From an uncultured Oscillibacter sp. (GTDB lineage: Bacteria > Bacillota > Clostridia > Oscillospirales > Oscillospiraceae), in NCBI GenBank assembly GCA_910576845.1, contig CAJTJA010000005.1, forward strand, positions 1 to 46,673: a stretch of DNA of 46,673 nucleotides, read 5' to 3'. Below, piece by piece: positions 1 to 7,621 of the stretch. The stretch's first letter is position 1, and every line of letters begins with the position of its first letter. The translations under genes were made by a program, and so were the position numbers. A model generated the notes under the pieces. That model had not been told where the DNA came from. It was given only the letters and a program-made list of their open reading frames with translations, and did not search any database.

Positions 1-2
1 TG

Positions 3-689
3 AAAAAGTATCTGGACAGTCTGATAGCTAAGAATCTCATCGGCGAAGATGGTACTCCTGCGCTCAAGAGCAAAGACAAAAAATTTTTCACTCTGCCCAA
101 CGAGGTGTTCCTGCTGAAGCTCTCACCCTCTGCATTTGTAGTCTACGCCTATCTGCTGTTGATTGAGGACCGCCGCACCCACACCTGCCACCCCAGCTAC
201 AACACCATCGCCGCCGCAACAAGACTGGTTAAGAACACCGCGATGAAAAGTGTTAACACGCTGTTGGAGATGGGGCTCATCTTGGTAGAGCCCAGTAGCT
301 ACTTCGACAAGCGCGGAATGAAGTGGAAGGGCAACAACCTCTACATGATCCTGCCGGTGCGGGTGGCTGTGGATGAGTTCCATCAACGGCAGCTCCGTCA
401 ACTGGAGTTGGATGCGGAGCGTAGACGTACTCTTCGAAGGCAAGAGGAATACGACCGCCACCACCCCAGAGCGGCCCCGTGTGCCACAGCTGTCGCTGAG
501 GCAACTCCTGACCAACCCAATAGCGCTTGCCGCTGTGCGCCCGTTGAAGGCCAGTGTACGAGGGGACGGAGAGAAGCAGGAGAAAGCACCGGCGCTTTTG
601 CCGCGCCGGTGCGGTCACAACCGCCCGCAGTGCGGGCGGTTTCAGGGACGGAGGCTGACGCTTTTTTGAAGGCTGGCATCTTTGATTGA
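3..689 (+). CDS. Helix-turn-helix replication-initiator-like protein (5' end missing)
   Basis: The reading frame is open at the window edge, so the N-terminus is missing; a GTG at 105 is in frame but lies inside the conserved region and is not a credible start. Residues encoded from about 75 to 360 form a winged-helix domain of the kind found in RepA/DnaD-like initiators of Firmicutes elements: SPSAFVVYAYLLL, then a helix-turn-helix reading HPSYNTIAAATRL, then a wing with KGNNLYMIL. After residue about 120 the protein is charged, then low complexity. Such proteins usually bind the element's origin and sit upstream of mobilization genes, as here. The last 35 codons are crossed by two strong hairpins, which is odd for coding DNA. 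Product family fairly sure, exact role inferred. Confidence 0.72.
   Translation, partial: KKYLDSLIAKNLIGEDGTPALKSKDKKFFTLPNEVFLLKLSPSAFVVYAYLLLIEDRRTHTCHPSYNTIAAATRLVKNTAMKSVNTLLEMGLILVEPSSYFDKRGMKWKGNNLYMILPVRVAVDEFHQRQLRQLELDAERRRTLRRQEEYDRHHPRAAPCATAVAEATPDQPNSACRCAPVEGQCTRGRREAGESTGAFAAPVRSQPPAVRAVSGTEADAFLKAGIFD
586..642 (+). terminator. Two strong adjacent hairpins inside the end of the HTH gene
   Basis: The first hairpin pairs 586-595 with 603-612 (10 bp, loop of 7). The second pairs 619-629 with 631-641 (up to 11 bp, tight loop) and is followed by a short T run. The second has the form of a weak intrinsic terminator. Both lie inside the open frame, so they could attenuate the HTH transcript before the mobilization genes, or the 3' end of the frame may not be functional coding sequence. 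Confidence 0.4.
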
Positions 690-774
690 CGCTGATCTTC
701 TAAAAAGCAGAGAAAAAAGCCGCTGTTTCAAGGTTTCACATGACGCTATTACAAAGTAAAGGAGGCTTTCAGGC

Positions 775-1182
775 ATGAACGAGAACAAGAACCGGCACAC
801 CGTCTGGCTGACGGATGAGGCCTGGTCCAAAGTCAAAGATCACTATCGCACCGACAACTGCTCCACGCAAAATGAGTACATTGAGAAAGCGATCCAGTTC
901 TACTCCGGCTATCTGGATACGGAGCAGGCCGACAGCTACCTGCCCCGCGTCCTCTCCGCCGTGCTGGAGGGTAAGTTGAGCGCACTGGGCAGCCGCATCG
1001 GGAAACTGCTGTTCAAGCTGTCAGTAGATGACGCAGTTATGGCTCACCTTATTGCCGCCATCGCTGATGTGGATCTGGACACGCTGAAGAAAATGCGGGT
1101 CAGGTGTATCAAGGACGTTAAGGAAACGAACGGCGAGGTCAATTTTGAAGACGCCTACAAATTCCAGAAGAGGCTCGACTGA
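775..1182 (+). CDS. Small mobilization accessory protein, ribbon-helix-helix type (MobC-like)
   Basis: This 135-residue protein begins with a short basic strand and helix pattern (RHTVWLTDEAWSKVKDHY, then TQNEYIEKAIQFY) that fits a ribbon-helix-helix DNA-binding fold, followed by a helical C-terminus. A clear ribosome binding site, aaaggagg, lies about 9 bases before the ATG. The stop codon overlaps the relaxase start by one base (TGATG), so the two are probably translationally coupled. Position directly before a relaxase suggests a relaxosome accessory protein that binds the transfer origin. The family assignment rests on pattern and context; no origin of transfer could be pinpointed. Confidence 0.62.
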   Translation: MNENKNRHTVWLTDEAWSKVKDHYRTDNCSTQNEYIEKAIQFYSGYLDTEQADSYLPRVLSAVLEGKLSALGSRIGKLLFKLSVDDAVMAHLIAAIADVDLDTLKKMRVRCIKDVKETNGEVNFEDAYKFQKRLD

Positions 1183-2942
1183 TGCAGGGACTGATTCAAA
1201 AGAGCGGATACATCAAGCCAGGCGGCGGAGCTGGAAACTATGCGGAGTACATCGCCACCCGTGACGGCGTAGAACTGTTGAACAGAAGTGGTCAGTACAT
1301 GGAGTACATCGCGGAACGTCCCAGGTCTCACGGACTGTTCTCCAACACCGAGTCCGTTGACCTTGAGATGACAATGAAAGAGGTGAGCAATCACCCGACC
1401 CCAGTCTGGACATTCATCTACTCGCTCAGGCGTGAGGACGCCGCCCGACTGGGGTATGACTCAGCAGCGAGTTGGCGAAGGCTCCTCCTGGCTCATCAGA
1501 CGGAACTGGCAGAGGCAATGAAGATCCTGCCCAGTCAGTTTCGCTGGTGCGCTGCCTTCCACGATGAGAAGCACCACCCGCATATCCACATGATGGTCTG
1601 GTCCGCTGATCCGACGCAAGGCCATCTGACAGAGCAGGGAATTAAGACAATGCGCTCTAAACTGACCAACGATATTTTTCGGGATGAGCTCCTGCACCTC
1701 TACCAGCAGAAGAATCTGTCCTACCAGGAAGTGCGCGATGCGGCGCAGGAAGCAATGAGCCAGCTGATCCGTGAGATGGAATCCGGTATCTGTGACTGTC
1801 CAGCTATTGAAGAAAAACTGGTCACTCTAGCAGAGACACTCCAAAATGCCAAAGGCAAAAAGGTATACGGCTACCTGAAGAAGCCTGTCAAAACTCAAGT
1901 GGATGCCATTGTAGACGAACTGGCACAGCTCCCGATGGTGGCGGAGTGCTATAAGCTCTGGAACAAGCTGCGGGACGAGATGGAGGATTACTACACAGAC
2001 AAACCCAGGGAGCACCTGCCGCTGTCTCAGCAAAAGGAGTTCAAAGCAATCAAGAATCTGGTCATCCGGGAGGCGGAGCAAATACGGTTGGGCAAAATCA
2101 CTTTTGAGGATGAGCAGATGGATGATGAGCTGGCCGAAGAGGAAGAAGTTCTGACTTCCCATACGCGCCTGCAGATGGTAAATACGTATCGGAAAGCCAA
2201 GTATGTTCTCTGCGATGACGATTCAACGTGGGCGGAGCAGGAGAAAGCTGTCCGTATGCTGGAGCAGCTCTGGAACAACGGCTTCACAGCAGCGGCGCAC
2301 CAGCTGGGTAAGTGCTGGCGGGACGGTCTGGGTATCTACCCAGACGATGACAAAGCAGAGCTGTGGTTTCGGCGCTCAGCCGAGGCCGGAAATGATTTCT
2401 CCCAATACGCACTGGGCCAACTCCTACAAGGCAGGAAACGAATTGAGGAGGCTGTCGGCTGGTATGAAAAAGCCGCCGCCCAAGGGAACCAGTTTGCCGG
2501 CTACCGGCTGGGTAAGCTCTATCTCTTGGGTGACGGTGTTCCAAAGGATACGGAAAAAGCCATCGTCCACTTGACCCAATCCGCTGAAGCCGGAAACCAG
2601 TATGCCCAATACGCTCTAGGGAGACTGCACTTGGACAGACAGAACCGTGAGCAGGCCCAGTACTGGTTCTTACAGTCCGTCGCCCAGGGCAACGAGTACG
2701 CTCAGTTCTTTCTGGACCGCTGGGACAGCCTGAGGCCTCCCGCAGTGATGCTGTCGATCACGCGACTGCTCCACTACATGAGTGAAATCTTCCAGGACAA
2801 CTCTGTACTGCCCCAAGCTCCGGCTGGACAGCAGACAGATCGAAAGCTGCGGCTCAAGATCAGAGAAAAGAAAATCGCTATGGGCCACAAACCGGACGAT
2901 CATGAGGAACAGTCTCAGGGGCAGTCGATGACGATGGGGTAA
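1182..2942 (+). CDS. mobL: Relaxase of the MobL/MobP3 type with C-terminal Sel1 repeats
   Basis: This 586-residue protein would nick the element at its transfer origin and lead the strand into a recipient. The N-terminal domain has the metal-binding histidine cluster HHPHIHMMVWS (about residues 131-141) in the order seen in MobP-class relaxases; candidate nucleophilic tyrosines are near the N-terminus (Y10, Y20, Y23). Residues about 150-330 are helical and charged. Residues about 370-510 contain roughly four Sel1-type TPR-like repeats, recognised by motifs such as AAHQLGKCWRDG, AGYRLGKLYLLGDGV and AQYALGRLHL. The start overlaps the stop of the accessory gene. The Sel1 tail probably mediates protein contacts, but that is inference. 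Confidence 0.86.
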   Translation: MQGLIQKSGYIKPGGGAGNYAEYIATRDGVELLNRSGQYMEYIAERPRSHGLFSNTESVDLEMTMKEVSNHPTPVWTFIYSLRREDAARLGYDSAASWRRLLLAHQTELAEAMKILPSQFRWCAAFHDEKHHPHIHMMVWSADPTQGHLTEQGIKTMRSKLTNDIFRDELLHLYQQKNLSYQEVRDAAQEAMSQLIREMESGICDCPAIEEKLVTLAETLQNAKGKKVYGYLKKPVKTQVDAIVDELAQLPMVAECYKLWNKLRDEMEDYYTDKPREHLPLSQQKEFKAIKNLVIREAEQIRLGKITFEDEQMDDELAEEEEVLTSHTRLQMVNTYRKAKYVLCDDDSTWAEQEKAVRMLEQLWNNGFTAAAHQLGKCWRDGLGIYPDDDKAELWFRRSAEAGNDFSQYALGQLLQGRKRIEEAVGWYEKAAAQGNQFAGYRLGKLYLLGDGVPKDTEKAIVHLTQSAEAGNQYAQYALGRLHLDRQNREQAQYWFLQSVAQGNEYAQFFLDRWDSLRPPAVMLSITRLLHYMSEIFQDNSVLPQAPAGQQTDRKLRLKIREKKIAMGHKPDDHEEQSQGQSMTMG

Positions 2943-3098
2943 TCGGAAGCGGCTGTCGATTGCGCCACTGTCTGCAAAGAAAACGAACCGGCACGATTTG
3001 AAGGCTAAATGATAACAGTTTGATAACTCTGCCCTTGGCCACTGGCTATTGACCAGCGCCGCTGGTATTATGTGTGGCTTGAAAGGAGGGCGGAGAAA

Positions 3099-3392
3099 AT
3101 GCGAAAGGTTTTGGAGGATCTGTACTTCGGAAATATCGTGCCCTATGAAAAGCGAATCGCCGCCGGTTCAGAACTGCGGCATCTGGTGAAACGCGCCGCC
3201 GACTGTGAGGCCCGGCTTGCGGAGCAGCTCAACGATGAGGAGAAGCAGATGCTCGATACCCTCATCAGCACACAGCACGAAATCGACAGCACCATGGCGA
3301 GGGAATATTTCATCCTGGGATTCCGTCTGGGCATCAGATTGATGGCGGAGTGCATGGATGAGGATGACGGAGAACTGACCGACAGGGGGTGA
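3099..3392 (+). CDS. DUF6809 family protein
   Basis: A 97-residue, mostly helical acidic protein starting MRKVLEDLYFGNIVPYE, which I recognise as the DUF6809 pattern common in Firmicutes mobile elements between mobilization and integrase genes. An in-frame GTG at 3072 exists, but the ATG at 3099 sits behind aaaggagggcgga and is the better start. The stop is 4 bases before the first recombinase gene, so the three genes are likely one transcript. Function is unknown; the position suggests a role tied to excision or element maintenance, which is only a guess. Confidence 0.72.
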   Translation: MRKVLEDLYFGNIVPYEKRIAAGSELRHLVKRAADCEARLAEQLNDEEKQMLDTLISTQHEIDSTMAREYFILGFRLGIRLMAECMDEDDGELTDRG

Positions 3393-3396
3393 GACA

Positions 3397-4548
3397 ATGG
3401 CAAAGCGCAGACCGTCCGGAGACGGCATGGTACGTAAACGTGACGATGGCCGCTGGGAGGGCCGCATCGTAGTGGGGCACAAGGAAAATGGCAATTCCAT
3501 CTTCCGCTATCTCTACGCCGACACGCAGAAGGAACTGACCGCAAAGCTACGTCAGAGCATCGACGCTTACCAGGGCGTGGAGCTGACAGAGCAGAGCAGG
3601 ATGAGCCTTTCCGAGTGGCTGGATCAATGGCTGGACCGGCGCATGGCCGGGACCGTCCGCGGCGATACGCTGGACGGGTACCGGCAGGATTTGGACAACC
3701 ATGTCAAGCCCCGCCTGGGGCAGAAGCAGTTGACGAAAATCACGCCTGCTGATTTGAAAGATCTGTATGCCCATCTCCTGGAGCATGGCCGCCTCTCCAG
3801 GGGCCGGGATACTGGTAGTGGCCTCGCCCCCGCCACTGTCCGCGGTATCCACACAACCCTCCACCACGCGCTGAAAACCGCAGTGGAGGAGGGCCTGCTG
3901 CCCACCAACCCCGCCGATGAGGTGACGCCGCCCAAACTGCCGCGCAATCCAAAGGGCATTCTCAACAACGACCAGCTGGACGCTCTGATGGCGGCGATCC
4001 GTCAGGACCCGCTCTGGCACGACTTCTTCTATACAGAGCTGACCACCGGCCTGCGGCGGGGAGAATTATGCGGCCTGAAATGGAAGGACTTTGACGGCGA
4101 GACTGGGACTCTGAAAATATGCCGCACCATCCACATCAAAAAGGGCGGCGGCCTGAGCGAGGGAGACACCAAGACCTATGCCGGGACGCGGACCATCCTG
4201 CTCCCCCACAGCACGGCCCAGCTTCTGAGGGAGAGAAAACGCGCCGCGCTGACAGAGTGGATATTTCCCAATCCCCTCAAGCCGGAAAACCCCACTCATC
4301 CCAGCCGTGCCTACCGACAGCTGAAAAAAATTCTGTCGGAGGCCGGGCTGCCCGACATACGCTTCCACGACCTCCGCCATACCTTTGCCACGCACGCCCT
4401 GGCCGGAGGGGTGGACGCCAAAACCCTCTCCGGCATTCTGGGCCACACAAAAGCCAGCTTCACACTGGACACCTACGCCCATGTCACCGGTGATATGCAG
4501 CGCCATGCCGCCGGGATCGTGGGCGATTTCATTCAGGACATACTCTAA
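3397..4548 (+). CDS. Tyrosine recombinase 1 (site-specific integrase)
   Basis: A 383-residue integrase of the phage/Tn916 type. The N-terminal arm-binding domain (about 5-55) carries DGRWEGR; a SAM-like core-binding domain spans about 65-165; the catalytic domain follows. Catalytic residues are visible: R220 in TTGLRRGEL, H324 and R327 in HDLRHTF, H350 in LGHTK and the nucleophile Y360 in TYAHVT. All are intact, so the enzyme should be active. It starts 4 bases after the DUF6809 stop with the GGGGTGAGACA context, and the second recombinase begins 11 bases downstream. It shares architecture with its neighbour but is clearly diverged, so it is not a recent duplication. Confidence 0.94.
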   Translation: MAKRRPSGDGMVRKRDDGRWEGRIVVGHKENGNSIFRYLYADTQKELTAKLRQSIDAYQGVELTEQSRMSLSEWLDQWLDRRMAGTVRGDTLDGYRQDLDNHVKPRLGQKQLTKITPADLKDLYAHLLEHGRLSRGRDTGSGLAPATVRGIHTTLHHALKTAVEEGLLPTNPADEVTPPKLPRNPKGILNNDQLDALMAAIRQDPLWHDFFYTELTTGLRRGELCGLKWKDFDGETGTLKICRTIHIKKGGGLSEGDTKTYAGTRTILLPHSTAQLLRERKRAALTEWIFPNPLKPENPTHPSRAYRQLKKILSEAGLPDIRFHDLRHTFATHALAGGVDAKTLSGILGHTKASFTLDTYAHVTGDMQRHAAGIVGDFIQDIL

Positions 4549-4559
4549 AGGAGGTGCTC

Positions 4560-5978
4560 ATGGGAAAGAAGAAAACCAAGCGCGGGAACGGCAGCATCCA
4601 CCTGCGAAAGGACGGGCGCTGGGAGGGCCGGGTAGTCATCGGCCGCAATGAGAAGGGCCTGCCCAAAACGAAAAATGTCCTGGCCAAAACAAAGCGGGAG
4701 TGCGAGGAGAAGCTGAAAGCCCTGCGGGACAGTCTCCGGGATGCCAAGCCGGAACCGCCAAAGGCGGGTATGACCTTTGGGGCGTGGCTGGACCACTGGT
4801 ATCAGAATGAGTGCAAGCCAAACATCGCCCCCAAGACCCAGACGGACTATGAAAATCGTATCTACCAACACATCATTCCGGAGATTGGGCATATCCTGCT
4901 GGTCAAACTTACCTCCGGAGATCTCCAGCAGTTCTATATCCGCCTCAAACAGGGCGGACGGCTTCTCCAGCCGGAGCGGTACGGCCCCGGCCTGTCGGAC
5001 CGCATGGTGAAAACCTGCCATGTGACCTGCCGTACAGCATTGGACAAGGCAGTGTCCCAGGGACTGCTCCTGAAAAATCCTGCCGCAGCCTGCAAGGCGC
5101 CCACGACCCATCCCAAAGAGATGCAGGTGCTGACGCAGGAGGAGATGCAGCGGCTGCTCATTCAGGCCAAGGAGAACGGCTGCTATGAGCTTCTGCTGCT
5201 GGAGCTGACCACCGGCCTACGCCGCGGAGAGCTGCTGGCACTCCAATGGGACGATCTGGACTTCCAGACCGGAGAACTGTACATCCAGCGGCAGGTACAG
5301 CGGATCAGGGGAGAACTGACGGTCACCCAGCCCAAGACCAGATCCTCCAGCCGGAGCATCATCCTTCCGCCTCCAATCCTGGACATCCTGAAGAGCCGCC
5401 GGCAGCACACAGGGTCCCGGTGGATGTTCCCCTCACCCAGGAAAGAGGACTCTCCCCGGGACCCCGCCGCTGTCCGGAAAACGTTGTCCATCATCCTGGA
5501 GCGGGCCGGCTGTAAGCACGTCCGCTTCCACGACCTCCGGCACACCTTCGCCACCAACGCCCTGGAGCACGGGATGGACGTCAAGACCCTGTCCGCCATC
5601 ATCGGCCACGTCTCCAGCGCCACGACACTAAACGTCTACGCCCATGTCACCGACGGAATGCGGCAGTCGGTGGCGGCAAAGATCGACTGCGCCATCGCTA
5701 AAGCAGAGCCCGGTCCAGATGCAATGGTTCCGAAAAAGCCCGCCCGCACCACCTTTCAGGCAGTCAAGGGCAAATACCGCAGGCCTGGAACCGGCTGTGT
5801 CTCACAGATCAGCGGCCAGCTCTGGGAGGGGCGGTACTCACCCAGGGTCAACGGGAAACGTATGGCCCGGAATGTCTATGCCCACAGCGAGGAGGAGTGT
5901 GAGGAAAAATTGGCGGAACTTATCAAGGAGGTGAAGGAGGAGATTGCTACTTTGCGGGTCCAGGCAAAAACAGGTTGA
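4560..5978 (+). CDS. Tyrosine recombinase 2 with an extra C-terminal arm-binding repeat
   Basis: A 472-residue integrase. The ATG at 4560 is chosen because aaaggaggtg lies just before it; an in-frame GTG at 4554 is part of that ribosome binding site. Order: arm-binding domain (about 8-55, DGRWEGR and ECEEKL), SAM-like core-binding domain, catalytic domain with R221 (TTGLRRGEL), H324 and R327 (HDLRHTF), H350 (IGHVS) and Y360 (VYAHVT), all intact. The ordinary fold ends near residue 375, yet about 95 residues follow. Residues about 409-460 resemble the N-terminal arm domain again (WEGR, NGK, NVYA, ECEEKL). As the gene nearest the tRNA it is the likelier one to act at the attachment site. Confidence 0.94.
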   Translation: MGKKKTKRGNGSIHLRKDGRWEGRVVIGRNEKGLPKTKNVLAKTKRECEEKLKALRDSLRDAKPEPPKAGMTFGAWLDHWYQNECKPNIAPKTQTDYENRIYQHIIPEIGHILLVKLTSGDLQQFYIRLKQGGRLLQPERYGPGLSDRMVKTCHVTCRTALDKAVSQGLLLKNPAAACKAPTTHPKEMQVLTQEEMQRLLIQAKENGCYELLLLELTTGLRRGELLALQWDDLDFQTGELYIQRQVQRIRGELTVTQPKTRSSSRSIILPPPILDILKSRRQHTGSRWMFPSPRKEDSPRDPAAVRKTLSIILERAGCKHVRFHDLRHTFATNALEHGMDVKTLSAIIGHVSSATTLNVYAHVTDGMRQSVAAKIDCAIAKAEPGPDAMVPKKPARTTFQAVKGKYRRPGTGCVSQISGQLWEGRYSPRVNGKRMARNVYAHSEEECEEKLAELIKEVKEEIATLRVQAKTG

Positions 5979-5989
5979 ATAGAATGTAG

Positions 5990-6027
5990 CCGCCCTCCGG
6001 GACAACGGTTCCCGGAGGGCGGTTTTT
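5990..6027 (+). terminator. Intrinsic terminator after the recombinase genes
   Basis: A perfect 13-bp stem (5990-6002 with 6010-6022) closes a loop of about 7 and is followed by tttttcct. It ends the plus-strand transcript of the element 12 bases after the second recombinase. Confidence 0.9.
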
Positions 6028-6104
6028 CCTCTGTCTGTGGCTGGAACTGTGGTCAAGGTAAATGCGGACGGATAACCACCGCCACAAAACCACATAAAAA
6101 GTTA

Positions 6105-6142
6105 AGAAAAACCGCCGTTTCTTCTCGGAAACAGCGGTTTTC
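6105..6142 (-). terminator. Terminator of the tRNA-Val transcript
   Basis: Read on the minus strand, 11-12 bp of stem (6131-6141 with 6110-6121, one G-T pair) around a loop of about 6 is followed by a short U run. It lies immediately downstream of the tRNA 3' end. If integration occurred at the tRNA 3' end, this terminator sits on the element side and would be supplied by the element. Confidence 0.6.
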
Positions 6143-6143
6143 A

Positions 6144-6166
6144 TGGTGGACGATACAGGACTCGAA
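6144..6166. other. Candidate right attachment site at the tRNA-Val 3' end
   Basis: The tRNA T-arm, acceptor stem and CCA face the integrase genes, which is the usual arrangement when an element has recombined into a tRNA 3' end and restored the gene with its own copy. The exact core cannot be fixed because the partner repeat at the left end is outside the window. Confidence 0.45.
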
Positions 6167-6220
6167 CCTGTGACCCCCTGCACGTCAAGCAGGTGCTCTA
6201 GCCAGCTGAGCTAATCGTCC
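6144..6220 (-). tRNA. tRNA-Val (anticodon GAC), CCA encoded
   Basis: Read on the minus strand the gene starts GGACGATTAGCTCAG at 6220. The acceptor stem GGACGAT pairs with ATCGTCC. The D-arm (AGCTCAGCTGGCTAGAGC), the anticodon stem CCTGC/GCAGG with loop TTGACGT (anticodon GAC) and the T-arm with GGTTCGAACC are all present. The discriminator A is followed by an encoded CCA (6146-6144). It decodes GUC and GUU valine codons. Confidence 0.96.
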
Positions 6221-6236
6221 AAAACAGAACATATAT

Positions 6237-6265
6237 AAGATACACGAACTCCTTTTGTTTGTCAA
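6237..6265 (-). promoter_or_regulatory. Promoter of tRNA-Val
   Basis: On the minus strand TTGACA (6265-6260) is separated by 17 bases from TATCTT (6242-6237), 17 bases before the tRNA. It is a strong sigma-A-like promoter, divergent from the reductase promoter. Confidence 0.8.
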
Positions 6266-6273
6266 GCCTTTTC

Positions 6274-6302
6274 TTGCGCTTTTCTTTTTTTTCTGCTATA
6301 CT
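6274..6302 (+). promoter_or_regulatory. Probable promoter of the SDR gene
   Basis: TTGCGC (6274-6279), 17 bases, TATACT (6297-6302). The -10 box is good and the -35 is weaker. The predicted start is about 30 bases before the reductase ATG. Confidence 0.55.
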
Positions 6303-6341
6303 GCCTCCAACAATCCTGTTAAAGAAGAAGGAGCTGAACGC

Positions 6342-7076
6342 ATGAAAAGATCTGCCCTTGTTACCGGGGCATCCCGAGGGATTGGCCGTGCCTGCGCCAT
6401 TGCCCTGGCCCGGGAGGGCTGGCCGGTCTGCGTCAACTATCTGGAGCGCCGGGACGCTGCGGAAAGCCTGGTCTCAAGCCTCCGGTCTCAGGGCTTTGCA
6501 GCCATGGCTTTTCAGGCCGACGTAGCTGACCGAAAGGCCGTGGCGCGCATGGTCCGGGCGGTTTCGGAGACCATGGGCCCCGTGGAGCTGTTGGTAAACA
6601 ACGCGGGTATTTCCCACCAGGGCCTCTTTCAGGATATGGATGATGAGCTCTGGAACCGCATTCTGGCGGTAAACCTTACAGGGGCAAGGAATGCGGTCCA
6701 GGCAGTTCTTCCTCATATGCTGTCGGAGAAACGGGGGGCTGTCATTAATGTCTCCTCTATTTGGGGGCTCCGGGGAGGAAGCTGTGAAGTGGCCTACTCC
6801 TGCTCGAAAGCCGCTGTGATTGGCCTCACCCGTTCCCTGGCCCTGGAGCTGGCTCCTTCCGGAATTCGGGTGAACTGCGTGGCTCCGGGCTGTATTGAAA
6901 CGGACATGGTTCGGGCTTTAGGGGAAGAAACACGGGCAATGCTGGTGGAGGAGACCCCCTTGGGGCGGCTGGGGACGCCGGAGGATATCGCAAATGTGAT
7001 TGCTTTTCTGGCTTCGGACCGGGCGGCGTTTGTCACCGGACAGGTGGTCAGCGCCGATGGCGGCTTTATCGTATGA
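6342..7076 (+). CDS. fabG: Short-chain dehydrogenase/reductase, 3-oxoacyl-ACP reductase (FabG) like
   Basis: A 244-residue classical SDR, the usual FabG length. The cofactor-binding glycine motif TGASRGIG is at about residues 8-15, NNAG at about 87-90, and the catalytic Ser (NVSSIWG), Tyr and Lys (YSCSKAAV) are all present, as is the C-terminal ASDRAAFVTGQVVSADGG. FabG enzymes reduce 3-oxoacyl-ACP with NADPH, but stand-alone copies away from fatty acid genes, as here, can reduce other ketones. The in-frame codons before 6342 are skipped because gaagaaggag lies 8 bases before this ATG and the upstream stretch overlaps the promoter. Family certain, substrate unsure. Confidence 0.88.
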   Translation: MKRSALVTGASRGIGRACAIALAREGWPVCVNYLERRDAAESLVSSLRSQGFAAMAFQADVADRKAVARMVRAVSETMGPVELLVNNAGISHQGLFQDMDDELWNRILAVNLTGARNAVQAVLPHMLSEKRGAVINVSSIWGLRGGSCEVAYSCSKAAVIGLTRSLALELAPSGIRVNCVAPGCIETDMVRALGEETRAMLVEETPLGRLGTPEDIANVIAFLASDRAAFVTGQVVSADGGFIV

Positions 7077-7087
7077 CATGAATTGGG

Positions 7088-7116
7088 AACCGGGAGACCG
7101 AAAGGCCTCCCGGTTT
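7088..7116 (+). terminator. Terminator after the SDR gene
   Basis: A 9-bp stem (7088-7096 with 7107-7115) around a short loop, with only a short T run after it, starting about 12 bases after the stop codon. Confidence 0.55.
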
Positions 7117-7363
7117 ATCATATCTCTACAGGGTACGCATGCTTCATCGGCTCGTAAATCAGCTTTATGGGGCCCGGCAGGCACCGCCGTAACGAGGAGA
7201 AGAGATGCGGCCCTTCACTTAATGAGCTGCCTCCATGTCCGCCGGAAAAGCCGGCAGGTTGATGGGCCCGCCGCCCCAGCCGCAAATCCAGGCAAAGACG
7301 GCCGGAAGAATGGCCGGTTTCCTGTTTGGAAAAGCCGCTTTTTTTGAAGCGCGCCTCATGGCG
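7117..7363. other. Intergenic stretch, no gene recognised
   Basis: No open frame here has both a plausible start and protein-like composition. Small GC-rich inverted repeats occur (for example ccggaaaagccgg near 7240, and cggcc/ggccg around 7302-7321). The latter may end the minus-strand transcript of the small gene at 7364. Confidence 0.4.
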
Positions 7364-7534
7364 TCATTGATAGCGGTACTGCATCCCGGTGTATTGCTCG
7401 ATACAGCTGAAAAACATATCCCGATTTCGAAATTCCAGAAGTTTACAGTCCTCCTCCTCATGGAAGGACACGATCCGGCGGCGGGTGTCGACCCAGACGC
7501 GCCACAGATTTTCAGCAGCAGTTGTTTTTTCCAT
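7364..7534 (-). CDS. Small hypothetical protein, 56 residues
   Basis: A short open frame that reads MEKTTAAENLWRVWVDTRRR at its start and ends in TGMQYRYQ. It has a good ribosome binding site (gaaaggag about 9 bases before the ATG) and a TATAAT-like box on the minus strand at 7564-7559. Composition is that of a real soluble protein: mixed charge, aromatic residues and a compact IVSFHEEEDCKLLEF core. I do not recognise the family. It stands alone between the amidase operon end and the SDR gene. Confidence 0.6.
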   Translation of the reverse strand: MEKTTAAENLWRVWVDTRRRIVSFHEEEDCKLLEFRNRDMFFSCIEQYTGMQYRYQ

Positions 7535-7621
7535 AGGGGGGCTCCTTTCTTATTGCTTATTATATAAGACGATTCAAGAGGCAGTTTTGTTTCATCATTT
7601 CACAATTTTTTAAAAAATTTT

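Larger units (their letters stand above)
1..6146. mobile_element. Right-hand part of an integrated mobilizable element (IME/ICE-like)
   Basis: The block holds a replication-initiator-like HTH protein, a ribbon-helix-helix mobilization protein, a relaxase, a DUF6809 protein and two tyrosine recombinases, all on the plus strand, ending against the 3' end of a tRNA-Val gene. That order and the integrase next to a tRNA 3' end are typical of site-specific integrative mobilizable elements of gut Clostridia (family knowledge). No type IV secretion or coupling genes are visible here, so it either borrows them or carries them to the left, outside the window. The left attachment site is not in the window, so the true size is unknown. 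Confidence 0.78.

Noticed and set aside
690..774. Transfer origin (oriT) before the mobilization genes
   Set aside because: The position is plausible, but no inverted repeat or known nick motif could be supported by eye.
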